Shown here one piece after another: positions 1 through 6,669 of a DNA stretch of 9,487 nucleotides (the first letter of the stretch is position 1; each line of letters begins with the position of its first letter). The stretch comes from a bacterium (lineage in GTDB: Bacteria; JAMCPX01): assembly GCA_027364825.1 (NCBI GenBank), contig DAHXOM010000018.1, positions 1 through 9,487 of the forward strand, given 5' to 3'. The translations under genes were made by a program, and so were the position numbers. The notes under the pieces were generated by a model. The model saw only the letters and a program-made list of their open reading frames with translations. It made no database searches and was not told the DNA's origin.

Positions 1-281
1 TTCTTTTATATAATCCATAAACTAAAACAATCAACATTGGATACAAAGACGAATACACTGGATGAAAGATGAATCTATTTGTTGTTATATATATCAAATC
101 CCTAATTAGGTTTTAAAAAACTCAAACAATCTACTTTCGGAGATAAACGGCGACAGCTTCGCTTTAAGCAATTGGATTTATCACATCATAACAAACTAAT
201 ATTGTCAATATTGCATTCTTTTGTTGTGGTAGCCAAGTGAAAATGTCAGTAGACCATCTGGAACGGAACATTTATTGCGCA
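1..281. other. AT-rich non-coding flank
   Basis: No coding region could be supported here on either strand. The stretch is clearly more AT-rich than the genes beside it. It holds a perfect 10-bp palindrome (CCTAATTAGG, 101-110) followed by a T/A run, and a small GCGA/TCGC hairpin around 149-161. Neither has the form of a good intrinsic terminator. It lies downstream of the leftward lipoprotein pair, so it is probably their 3' flank. Confidence 0.5.
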
Positions 282-300
282 CTAATTCGGTGTGGTGCGC
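277..300 (-). terminator. Hairpin overlapping the stop codon of the beta-helix lipoprotein gene (possible weak terminator)
   Basis: A perfect 6-bp GC-rich inverted repeat, GCGCAC (277-282) and GTGCGC (295-300), flanks a 12-nt loop. It spans the last codons and stop of the leftward gene. In the minus-strand transcript it is followed by AAUAAAUG rather than a U-tract, so it lacks the second half of an intrinsic terminator. It could instead be a 3'-end stabilising hairpin or chance. Confidence 0.2.
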
Positions 301-1313
301 GGATTGACGACGCAATCCACCCGGTAAAACTGCGGCGGGACTGCTGACGAGACCTCGTCCATCGTGTTATCGCATACTCCTCCCTGTGTCGTATCCGCAA
401 CGCCAACAGCCGCTCCGTTGTTACCCGCGATATAATTGTTGTATAATTGTCCCCCGCCGTAAACCGCGTAGCCGTTTGAGTTGATAATATTGTTCCCTAT
501 AATGAGCGGGTTGAGTACATTGGTTGAGTACGGTTGTGCCACTCCAATACTGCCGGTAATGGTATTGCCGGAAACGGAAAAAGTTGAACCTATTATATCA
601 CTGCTCCCATGGATGAAGATGCCTCCGTTTATCACGTTGTTGTCGATTGAGAAAATGGTGCCATTAACCGGAGGCATCGGTTCGGACAGAGAAAAATCAA
701 TCATGCCGTTTATGGTACTACCGCTGATTGATACGGATGTCCACATGCCTTGCAGGGGAGGCGAGGGATTCTTAATGCTGAAGGCAAAACCATCGAAAGA
801 CAGGAGCGACGAGCCGGAAATAGATATAGCAACCGGCGATCCGTCCGGTACCCATACGCCGTTTTCAATCATACAATGATTCATGGTTATCAGGCCACCG
901 GTGACTTGAACGAAGGCATCTTTGATGGAAGTAAAGGAGATGTTTCCTCCTGAGCTGTACCTGCCAAATATCAACCCGCCCCACTGCACTCCGGTTTCCA
1001 GACTCTGTATGGATGCAGGGCTCGATCCCGAACCGTTGATGACAAGGTCTCCGTCGACATACAGCATGGCACCGGGTGTAAATTCGAGCGCCACCCCGGG
1101 ATCGACGGTCAATGTCGCTGTGTCCGTCACATATACGCTTTGCGTAAACGTGTACGGGCTTTGAGCGGCTACAAATTCGGTGTTTTGGTTTATTACTATC
1201 GTATTGGGGTTGTACAAGGGAGATTGTCGCCGGACCATGGGACCATTGTTGACAGGTCCACACTGTGTCAGGGCCAAAGCCATAAAAATAATGCAATAAA
1301 TTGTTCGTCTCAT
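282..1313 (-). CDS. Predicted lipoprotein with right-handed beta-helix-like repeats, function unknown
   Basis: A 343-residue predicted secreted protein of unknown function. Residues 1-17 form a short signal peptide (two Arg, then a hydrophobic stretch) ending at Leu-Thr-Gln-Cys18. This resembles a lipobox, but Gln at -1 is unusual, so lipidation is likely rather than certain. The mature part is rich in Gly, Ser, Asn and Ile, with short recurring strands such as 'ISGSSL', 'SISGST', 'IDNNVINGG', 'VSGNTITG' and 'IIGNNIINS'. Such rungs are typical of right-handed parallel beta-helix (pectate-lyase-like fold) proteins, which often bind or cleave polysaccharide; no catalytic residues are evident. 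Cys314 and Cys334 near the C-terminus could form a disulfide. The ATG follows the stop of the upstream lipoprotein gene by 1 bp, indicating one operon and probable translational coupling. The reading frame is clear; the fold is inferred from repeat texture. Confidence 0.8.
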   Translation of the reverse strand: MRRTIYCIIFMALALTQCGPVNNGPMVRRQSPLYNPNTIVINQNTEFVAAQSPYTFTQSVYVTDTATLTVDPGVALEFTPGAMLYVDGDLVINGSGSSPASIQSLETGVQWGGLIFGRYSSGGNISFTSIKDAFVQVTGGLITMNHCMIENGVWVPDGSPVAISISGSSLLSFDGFAFSIKNPSPPLQGMWTSVSISGSTINGMIDFSLSEPMPPVNGTIFSIDNNVINGGIFIHGSSDIIGSTFSVSGNTITGSIGVAQPYSTNVLNPLIIGNNIINSNGYAVYGGGQLYNNYIAGNNGAAVGVADTTQGGVCDNTMDEVSSAVPPQFYRVDCVVNPRTTPN

Positions 1314-1314
1314 G

Positions 1315-2694
1315 TCAATTATACCCGTTGGTATTGATTATCAAAAGTCTGTCACCTGCTGGCTGATAAAATACCGAGCCATCCTGTGAAAATAATGCCT
1401 GGAAAACAGAACCATATATGGGTGTGAAATTACTGGTATAGGGCAAAGCTATGATTTGTCCGCCCGTACCTGTCAGTGGAACGACAAGGATCAGATTGGC
1501 TTGCGGTGCCATATCTACATAACCGTAGTGTCCCCCGGGACTTATCTCGAGCTTGTTGTTGATATAATCCGGGATACCGATGTTCTGTGACGTTTCATTC
1601 GTTATATTCATGACGGACAGTATATTGTGGCCCCGGTTCGATGCATCATAGCCCGTTCCTTGAACATAGATCTTTGAACCGCCCCCGGATTGTTCTGCCG
1701 TATTCATATACGGTGTCGGTTCAAAATTTAACCACGGGCTGCTTATCAGAACCGGTGCCGGTTCATTGACCGGAATCGAGAAATCCATCGCAAGCGATGG
1801 ATCGGTAATGTTCATCGCCCACATATAGTTTGAGTAATTGGGAAAATCACCGTCTATTGTCGTGTAAAAATAGAGCATTGTATCGCCGCTGGAAATACCG
1901 GAGAGTATGCACGGTCCCGGAGACGGAGGTACCGGGATCATATTCGTTATGTTGTTCAGATCGGGCAATGTGTACTCGCGCACGATATCAGGAACGTCAT
2001 CGGAATAAACATAGAGCCGCTTGTTGTCGTTTGAAACAATAAAATTATTGAGATCGTTGCCAAAGGTTATTACGACCAGAGCATTATTCGTTGAATCATA
2101 AACATCAAGCAGATAATTAGGTCCAAACCAGGATGTGTAGGGCGCGCCTATGACATATCTGCCGTCGGGTGTTATAAATGTCCGGCCGTCCCCGTCAACA
2201 CCAGTGGAAAACTGCTCGGCATAGGTCAGGTCCTGGCTGTTCAAGGTAAAGACGTCACTGCTGGTAAAGCTGTACAGATAAAATAGTGTTGAAGAGGTTG
2301 ATTTAAAGATTGCAGTTACCGGTATATCAACCGTATTTGCAATGGATGGTATCAAGCCGGATGTAATACTGAAATTCAGACTGTTACTCGCGGAGTGGGA
2401 AAGAACACGAATGTCGACAGCCCCCGGTTGTGCACCAGGGGGGATTACCGTATAAATGGTCTGGCCCTGATAACCAAAGTCATATAACATTCCTCTGCTC
2501 CCGCCAATATCCGCAACTGAACCCGCCGGTACGGTCCCGGAGAACTGAATACTTACCAGAGTTCCCGGAGGACCCGAAGACGGGCTTAAGGATATCAAGT
2601 AAGGAGGCGGCGGGTACGACGAAGAACCACACCCGGGAAAAACAACACCGACGATGACGACTATGAAAAATAATTTGATCCAAAAGCCGTTCAT
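1315..2694 (-). CDS. Predicted lipoprotein with N-terminal IPT/TIG domain and probable beta-propeller
   Basis: A 459-residue predicted outer-membrane or periplasmic lipoprotein. Residues 1-21 are a hydrophobic signal peptide with lipobox-like Phe-Pro-Gly-Cys22, followed by a Ser/Pro-rich linker (23-31). Residues about 32-110 match an IPT/TIG immunoglobulin-like domain: 'SLSPSSGPPGTLVSI' is the typical entry strand and 'PPGAQPGAVDIRV' the typical later strand. The rest contains recurrent 'x-D/N-G-x-x-Y' strand motifs: 'TPDGRYV' (175-181), 'SNDNKRLYVY' (221-230), 'SPGGHYGYV' (385-393) and 'SQDGSVFY' (436-443). These fit blades of a beta-propeller of the YVTN/surface-protein kind, and no catalytic site is seen. 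Such architectures usually serve cell-surface binding or adhesion. It is the first gene of a leftward pair. The ATG is preceded only by a weak GAG-type ribosome-binding site. The TIG call is fairly firm; the propeller is inferred. Confidence 0.82.
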   Translation of the reverse strand: MNGFWIKLFFIVVIVGVVFPGCGSSSYPPPPYLISLSPSSGPPGTLVSIQFSGTVPAGSVADIGGSRGMLYDFGYQGQTIYTVIPPGAQPGAVDIRVLSHSASNSLNFSITSGLIPSIANTVDIPVTAIFKSTSSTLFYLYSFTSSDVFTLNSQDLTYAEQFSTGVDGDGRTFITPDGRYVIGAPYTSWFGPNYLLDVYDSTNNALVVITFGNDLNNFIVSNDNKRLYVYSDDVPDIVREYTLPDLNNITNMIPVPPSPGPCILSGISSGDTMLYFYTTIDGDFPNYSNYMWAMNITDPSLAMDFSIPVNEPAPVLISSPWLNFEPTPYMNTAEQSGGGSKIYVQGTGYDASNRGHNILSVMNITNETSQNIGIPDYINNKLEISPGGHYGYVDMAPQANLILVVPLTGTGGQIIALPYTSNFTPIYGSVFQALFSQDGSVFYQPAGDRLLIINTNGYN

Positions 2695-3260
2695 ACATAC
2701 TCTATACCACAGTCAAGCCGGAAGAGCAATTATCGCCATTGAGTATTTAATCCTTCTGGACCTGCAGTCGGATCTATTGCATTTGTGGATCTGCATAACC
2801 CCCTACACAGAGAGGACGCATATCGTTATTTAATTGCCGGATGTTGATGACTCAGTTTTTGTTGAAATGGCCTTGGCCGGGAATGCGTATGCAATAATAA
2901 CAGGGAACAAACGCCATTTTCCATTTAAAAGTGTACAGAAGACCAAGATATTAAACGCAGAGGAATTTCTGCGATGATATCAAGACGTACGTAAATAAAT
3001 ATAGTGGATGAATATATGATTATCGAGGACATCGCCGACAGCCTGGATAGCTCGTTGATGCGGTGGATGTCCCGCAATTCCCTGTCCAAAAAACGTCCGT
3101 TTATTTGTCAGCCATCGGTGACGGGCGTTTCAGAATGAAACTACCTGGCTGTTTTTGATACCCATTTATTTGACACTTTGTTTGCGTTTGCGGCATGGAT
3201 TTAAGACACACCGTTACCAATGTGGTTTACTAATTTCTGTTCCTGGGGTATAGAGATCGT
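2695..3260. other. 566-bp stretch without an intact gene; contains decayed sequence
   Basis: This lies between the leftward lipoprotein pair and marC. It contains the PIN-domain remnant at 2837-2977. The remnant's frame is also open upstream to about 2696 apart from one TAA at 2831-2833, but I do not recognise that upstream peptide. A 40-codon ORF (ATG 3016, TGA 3136-3138) has a possible GTGGA ribosome-binding site but resembles nothing I know. A perfect TTGACA hexamer lies at 3170-3175 without a matching -10 box. The promoters of both the leftward pair and marC should lie here, but I cannot place either convincingly. Confidence 0.5.
2837..2977 (+). pseudogene. C-terminal remnant of a PIN-domain (VapC-like) toxin gene
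   Basis: This frame encodes 46 residues ending at TGA 2975-2977. It matches in order the conserved end of the 'putative toxin-antitoxin system toxin component, PIN family': an acidic 'LPDVDDSVF' segment, 'EMALAGNA', 'IITGNKRHFP' (the fourth-strand T-G-N plus R-H-F-P signature), and a closing 'ILNAEEFLR' that parallels the usual I-L-S-P-R-E-F-L. PIN domains are Mg-dependent ribonucleases. The N-terminal half with the first catalytic Asp (typically D-T-N near residue 5-8) is missing, and the frame is closed by TAA at 2831-2833 just upstream. No antitoxin gene is present. The fragment is too short to be active, so it is most likely a relic of a decayed toxin-antitoxin locus. Identification rests on motif recognition by eye. 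Confidence 0.6.
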
Positions 3261-3854
3261 ATGTTGAAAAATTACCTGCTTGCCATTATACCGATTTTCG
3301 TTGCAATAGATATATTCGGGTTGCTGCCCATCTTTATATCACTTACCTCTACGTACACCCCGGAACAAAACATCGGTGTCGTAAAACAGTCGACACTCAC
3401 CGCTTTCCTTGTCAGCGTATCGTTTATAGCCATCGGTAAGCTCGTGTTCAGCGCACTCGGTATAACCATAGCCGATTTTCAGATGGCCGGAGGCATCCTG
3501 CTTCTGATACTGTCCATAAACGATATTATGAATCCTAATAAGCCGACGCGCAATCCGTCGAGTTCCATGGGGATTGTGCCCATAGGCATACCGCTGATAA
3601 CAGGTCCCGCAGTACTGACAACCTCGATATTGATCCTCGATCTCTACGGCATAGGTCCGACGCTGGTCTCTCTGACGCTGAACATGATCCTTGTGTATGT
3701 TGTTCTGAAAAGGGCATCATCTGTCGAGCGGATTATAGGGCAGGGCGGGACAATGGCGATAGGGAAGGTGGCGAGCATCCTGCTCGCATCCATCGGTGTA
3801 ATGCTGGTGAGGATGGGCATACAGTCCGTGATAATCCATGTCGGTATGAAATAA
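3261..3854 (+). CDS. MarC/YchE-family integral membrane protein
   Basis: A 197-residue inner-membrane protein of the MarC family (UPF0056), slightly shorter than the usual 200-220. Six hydrophobic segments are visible, at about 5-27, 41-66, 70-90, 103-130, 131-152 and 168-191. Family marks include the first helix with 'VAID..GLLPIF' (most relatives have D-P where this has D-I), the 'MAGGILLLI' helix, and the fourth helix with 'GIPLITGPAVLTT', the best conserved stretch of the family. The biochemical role of MarC proteins is unsettled; the early link with multiple antibiotic resistance was not upheld, so no transport substrate is assigned. The ATG at 3261 has only a weak upstream AGAGA as ribosome-binding site. 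The gene lies 164 bp before prfB and is probably a separate transcription unit. Confidence 0.9.
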   Translation: MLKNYLLAIIPIFVAIDIFGLLPIFISLTSTYTPEQNIGVVKQSTLTAFLVSVSFIAIGKLVFSALGITIADFQMAGGILLLILSINDIMNPNKPTRNPSSSMGIVPIGIPLITGPAVLTTSILILDLYGIGPTLVSLTLNMILVYVVLKRASSVERIIGQGGTMAIGKVASILLASIGVMLVRMGIQSVIIHVGMK

Positions 3855-3879
3855 AAACAATTTTCCTATTGCATTTTTC

Positions 3880-3902
3880 GGATGAATTCCTTGATTTCAT
3901 CC
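3880..3902. repeat. Small inverted repeat after marC
   Basis: A 7-bp perfect inverted repeat, GGATGAA (3880-3886) and TTCATCC (3896-3902), has a 9-nt loop. It lies 26 bp past the marC stop and before the candidate prfB promoter. No T-tract follows on either strand, so it is at best a weak terminator for marC. Confidence 0.25.
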
Positions 3903-3957
3903 AATACTTCTGATTACATTGAGCCCGTTAGAAAAATTCCTCAACGATAACAGAGAA

Positions 3958-3985
3958 TTGAACAGACTTTAAGAATATTTATAGT
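3958..3985 (+). promoter_or_regulatory. Candidate sigma70-type promoter for the prfB operon
   Basis: TTGAAC (3958-3963, 4 of 6 to the -35 consensus) and TATAGT (3980-3985, 5 of 6 to the -10 consensus) are separated by 16 bp. Transcription would begin near 3991-3993, leaving a leader of about 27 nt before the prfB ATG at 4019. It is the only good -35/-10 pair seen in the marC-prfB gap and lies where the operon promoter is expected. Confidence 0.45.
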
Positions 3986-4005
3986 GAAGCCCGGTCATTT
4001 CTAAC

Positions 4006-4010
4006 AAGGT
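4006..4010 (+). promoter_or_regulatory. Ribosome-binding site of prfB
   Basis: AAGGT lies 8 nt before ATG 4019 and supports that start. The TTG at 4050, where the shifted frame first appears open, has no such site at the right distance. This decides that translation begins in the short upstream frame. Confidence 0.6.
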
Positions 4011-4018
4011 AAAAAACT

Positions 4019-5138
4019 ATGTTGAATTATGAATCATTAAAAATGGAACTTGAAAAGGCCGAAACAAAATTATCCCTCATACGGGGGCATCTTTGATGTC
4101 GAATCGATACGCTCCCGCATAAACGAGTTGAACACTGTCGTATCGTCATCCGATTTTTGGAAGGACAGGACAAACGCATCCTCTTTGCTGAAAGAAAAAA
4201 GCAGGCTTGAAGAGCTTGTAAAGATGATGGACTACCTTGAAAACGAGGCACGGGATGTAAAGGATATGCTGGATCTGTTAAAAGATGATACCTCCCAGGA
4301 CTACAGCGACCAGCTCTCGAAAGAAATGACGAACCTGCTCAAAGATATAAAGACGCTCGAGCTAAAAGAAGTGTTCAAGGGCGAGCAGGATCCGAATAAT
4401 GCCATACTTATTATCAATTCGGGCGCAGGAGGAACAGAGGCGCAGGACTGGTCACAGATGCTGATGAGGATGTACACGATGTGGGGTGAGTCAAAGGGGT
4501 TTAAGGTATCTGTACTCGATTATCTCGAAGGAGAGGAGGCCGGTATAAAGAATGCCACCCTGCAGATAGACGGGAATTATGCCTATGGCTATTTAAAAGC
4601 CGAAGCAGGGGTACACAGGCTGGTGAGGATTTCTCCGTTTGATTCCAACAAAAGAAGGCATACATCCTTTGCATCCATATTCGTTTACCCGGAGGTAAAG
4701 GATGATATCAATATACAGGTAGAAGAAAAAGACCTGCGGATCGATACGTACCGGGCTGGCGGGCATGGCGGGCAGAATGTCAATAAACTTGAAACAGCAG
4801 TACGAATTACGCATATCCCGACAGGGATCGTTGCCCAGTGCCAGAATGAAAGGTCTCAGTTTAAGAACAAGGAAATCGCCATGAGGCTGTTAAAGAGCAG
4901 GCTCTACGATCTTGAACTGAGCAAGCGACAGGAAGAAAAAGACAAGGTTGAGTCTTCAAAAAAGGATATATCATGGGGCAATCAGATACGGTCTTATGTC
5001 CTGCACCCTTATAAGATGGTTAAGGACCACAGGACGGATTATCAGTCGAACGATCCCTTTGGCGTGCTTGACGGTAAACTGGATGATTTCATAGAGGCAT
5101 ACCTTTTAAAACGGTTCGAGCCTGTGGGAAGCAAGTAA
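4019..5138 (+). CDS. prfB: Peptide chain release factor 2, with programmed +1 frameshift
   Basis: Release factor 2 recognises UAA and UGA in the ribosomal A site and triggers peptide release. Translation starts at ATG 4019 and reads 25 codons to an in-frame TGA (4094-4096). A +1 shift on CTT (4091-4093) continues at GAT 4095 to TAA 5136-5138, giving 372 residues. This is very close to the usual length. Domains in order: an N-terminal helical part with charged coiled-coil-like segments (about 26-115); the 'SPF' anticodon-like tripeptide at 205-207, which marks RF2 rather than RF1 (PxT); and the catalytic 'GGQ' loop at 250-252 inside 'RAGGHGGQNVNK'. These positions equal those of E. coli RF2. 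The C-terminal domain follows and ends normally. lysS starts 47 bp downstream, the same order as in E. coli and many other bacteria. Expression is probably autoregulated: scarce RF2 slows UGA reading and favours the shift. Confidence 0.97.
4082..4097 (+). promoter_or_regulatory. prfB programmed +1 ribosomal frameshift signal
   Basis: The site reads CGGGGGCATCTTTGAT. It comprises an internal Shine-Dalgarno-like G-run (4083-4087), a 3-nt spacer, the slippery CTT (4091-4093) and the UGA at codon 26 (4094-4096). Compared with E. coli AGGGGGTATCTTTGAC it differs at three positions, and all spacings are identical. The base after UGA is T instead of the usual C; stop context affects termination strength, so shift efficiency could differ. 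The downstream frame is continuous only after a +1 shift, and both halves encode RF2-like sequence. Confidence 0.95.
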
Positions 5139-5174
5139 ACGGCCAAGGAAAAATGATTTAAGTCAGGGGAAAAT

Positions 5175-5180
5175 AGAGGA
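5175..5180 (+). promoter_or_regulatory. Ribosome-binding site of lysS
   Basis: AGAGGA ends 5 nt before ATG 5186. A second in-frame ATG at 5195 would be 14 nt away, so 5186 is the better start. Confidence 0.6.
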
Positions 5181-5185
5181 TAAGG

Positions 5186-6667
5186 ATGGAAAAAATGAGA
5201 GAGAACAATGAGATCTTTCAAATAAGATACAATAAACGAAAACAGCTCAAAGAGCTCGGTTTCCCTTTGTATCCCAATAACTTGAAGCCTTCGGATACAG
5301 CTGCCCGGGTGTTGTCTTCCTATGGGAATAAGACGCATGAAGAACTGGAAGGCTTAACCAGTCAGCATTCTATAGCCGGTAGGGTCATGATCGTAAGGAG
5401 CTTCGGAAAATCCGCATTCATTCTCATTCAGGATCGCAGCGGCAGGCTCCAGGCTTACATTCAGAAAGGAAAGATCGATGAAAGGGAATTTGCCGCTTTT
5501 CAGCTGGTTGATGCCGGTGATATTGTGTGGGTTGAAGGGACACCATTCAAAACAAAGACAGGCGAACTGACACTCAGGGCATCAAAATTCAGTATCCTGA
5601 ACAAGACATTGAACGATCTGCCTGAGAAATGGCATGGATTAAAAGATATCGAGATACGGTACCGGCGCAGGTACGTTGATCTGATTGTCAATGAACAGGT
5701 AAAAGAAACCTTTATAAAAAGGGCCGTGATCATAGATGCAATAAGGACTTTTTTTAAATCTCTGGAATTTAGAGAGGTCGAGACACCTCTGTTGCCTCCG
5801 ATTGCCGGAGGCGCTGCTGCCAAACCCTTTAAAACATATCATAACGCGTTGAATATGCCGCTTTATCTGAGAATAGCGCCGGAGCTTTATCTGAAAAGGC
5901 TTGTCGTCGGCGGTATGGAGCGAGTATTCGAAATAAACAGGAATTTTCGTAATGAAGGGGTGTCGACGAAGCATAACCCGGAATTTACCATGCTTGAGTT
6001 CTACTGCGCTTATGCCGATTATGAAGACCTGATCAAGCTTACGGAAGACTTGTTTGTTTTCGTCGTCAAACAACTCGGTATGGACGGTACGATAGCATTT
6101 AACAATCAATCGATATCCCTGGTCCCGCCTTTCAAAAGGCTGGGGTTTTATGAAGCCCTGTCCATGTATACCGGGATTTCTGTAGAAAACATAAACAGCA
6201 AAGAACAGCTTCTGCAGTATGCAGATGCGAACAGTCTGAAGGTTGATAAGAAGTCGGGTGTGGCTGACCTGCAGATCGAGCTTTTTGACAGGATAGTAGA
6301 GGAAAAACTCATTCAGCCGACCTTTATAACGGACTTTCCCGTCGATGTCTCGCCGCTTGCCCGAAGGAATGATAAACAGCCGGATAAGGTCGATCGCTTC
6401 GAACTTTATATTTCAGGTATCGAGATTGCAAATGCATTCTCCGAATTGAATGACCCCATAGATCAGGAAGAAAGGTTTAAAAAACAGATCCAGACTGCCG
6501 AGGAAGAGTTAAAAGAGATGGATGAGGACTACATAAATGCCCTGGAGACAGGGCTTCCTCCGACAGCAGGTGAAGGCATTGGCATAGACAGGCTTGTTAT
6601 GCTGTTGACCGGCTCTCCTTCTATAAGGGACGTAATATTATTCCCGCTGCTGAAGAAACTGGAGTAA
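5186..6667 (+). CDS. lysS: Lysyl-tRNA synthetase, class II
   Basis: A 493-residue cytoplasmic enzyme that charges tRNA-Lys with lysine using ATP; E. coli LysS is 505. The N-terminal OB-fold anticodon-binding domain occupies about 55-150 ('AGRVMIVRSFGKSAFILIQD'). The class II catalytic domain follows. Motif 1 has the invariant proline in 'ETPLL' (199-203), and the LysS hallmark 'GGAAAKPF' comes next. Motif 2 is 'FRNEG' (254-258) with 'HNPEFTMLEFY', and motif 3 is 'GIGIDRLVM' (464-472) with its ATP-binding arginine. 'RIAPELYLKRL' and 'GIEIANAFSELNDP' are further LysS-type blocks. No damage is seen. It follows prfB by 47 bp and overlaps the ribosome-binding site of the permease gene, whose ATG is 2 bp past the stop, so the genes are surely co-transcribed. 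Confidence 0.98.
   Translation: MEKMRENNEIFQIRYNKRKQLKELGFPLYPNNLKPSDTAARVLSSYGNKTHEELEGLTSQHSIAGRVMIVRSFGKSAFILIQDRSGRLQAYIQKGKIDEREFAAFQLVDAGDIVWVEGTPFKTKTGELTLRASKFSILNKTLNDLPEKWHGLKDIEIRYRRRYVDLIVNEQVKETFIKRAVIIDAIRTFFKSLEFREVETPLLPPIAGGAAAKPFKTYHNALNMPLYLRIAPELYLKRLVVGGMERVFEINRNFRNEGVSTKHNPEFTMLEFYCAYADYEDLIKLTEDLFVFVVKQLGMDGTIAFNNQSISLVPPFKRLGFYEALSMYTGISVENINSKEQLLQYADANSLKVDKKSGVADLQIELFDRIVEEKLIQPTFITDFPVDVSPLARRNDKQPDKVDRFELYISGIEIANAFSELNDPIDQEERFKKQIQTAEEELKEMDEDYINALETGLPPTAGEGIGIDRLVMLLTGSPSIRDVILFPLLKKLE
6661..6664 (+). promoter_or_regulatory. Ribosome-binding site of the permease gene inside the lysS 3' end
   Basis: GGAG lies in the last sense codons of lysS, 5 nt before ATG 6670. 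The lysS stop (6665-6667) falls between site and start, an arrangement typical of translational coupling. Confidence 0.55.
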
Positions 6668-6669
6668 AA

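Noticed and set aside
865..1296. 143-codon minus-strand frame overlapping the beta-helix lipoprotein gene
   Set aside because: It has the same strand but a different frame from the lipoprotein gene, with an Arg/His/Cys-rich composition typical of out-of-frame reading. The lipoprotein has a signal peptide and repeat texture.
2701..2734. TATAGA/TTGCTC on the minus strand considered as the promoter of the lipoprotein pair
   Set aside because: The -35 match is only 3 of 6, and the start point would fall almost on the ATG. The real promoter could not be placed.
3170..3199. Perfect TTGACA hexamer considered as the marC promoter
   Set aside because: No acceptable -10 hexamer occurs at 16-18 bp (the sequence there is GC-containing, around GCATGGAT). 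A lone -35 match is not enough.
3855..3919. Minus-strand peptide of about 15 residues ending in 'IKEFIRKMQ', considered as a gene remnant
   Set aside because: It is too short, begins just after a stop, and matches nothing identifiable.
4050..5138. A single continuous 362-codon RF2 frame beginning at TTG 4050
   Set aside because: Its first 15 codons are the out-of-frame reading of the true leader. ATG 4019 with its ribosome-binding site, plus the complete frameshift signal, explains the gene better and gives exact E. coli-like numbering.
5639..6109. 156-codon open frame antisense to lysS
   Set aside because: It lies wholly within a clearly conserved synthetase gene, has no recognisable protein motifs, and is a shadow of the sense coding bias.
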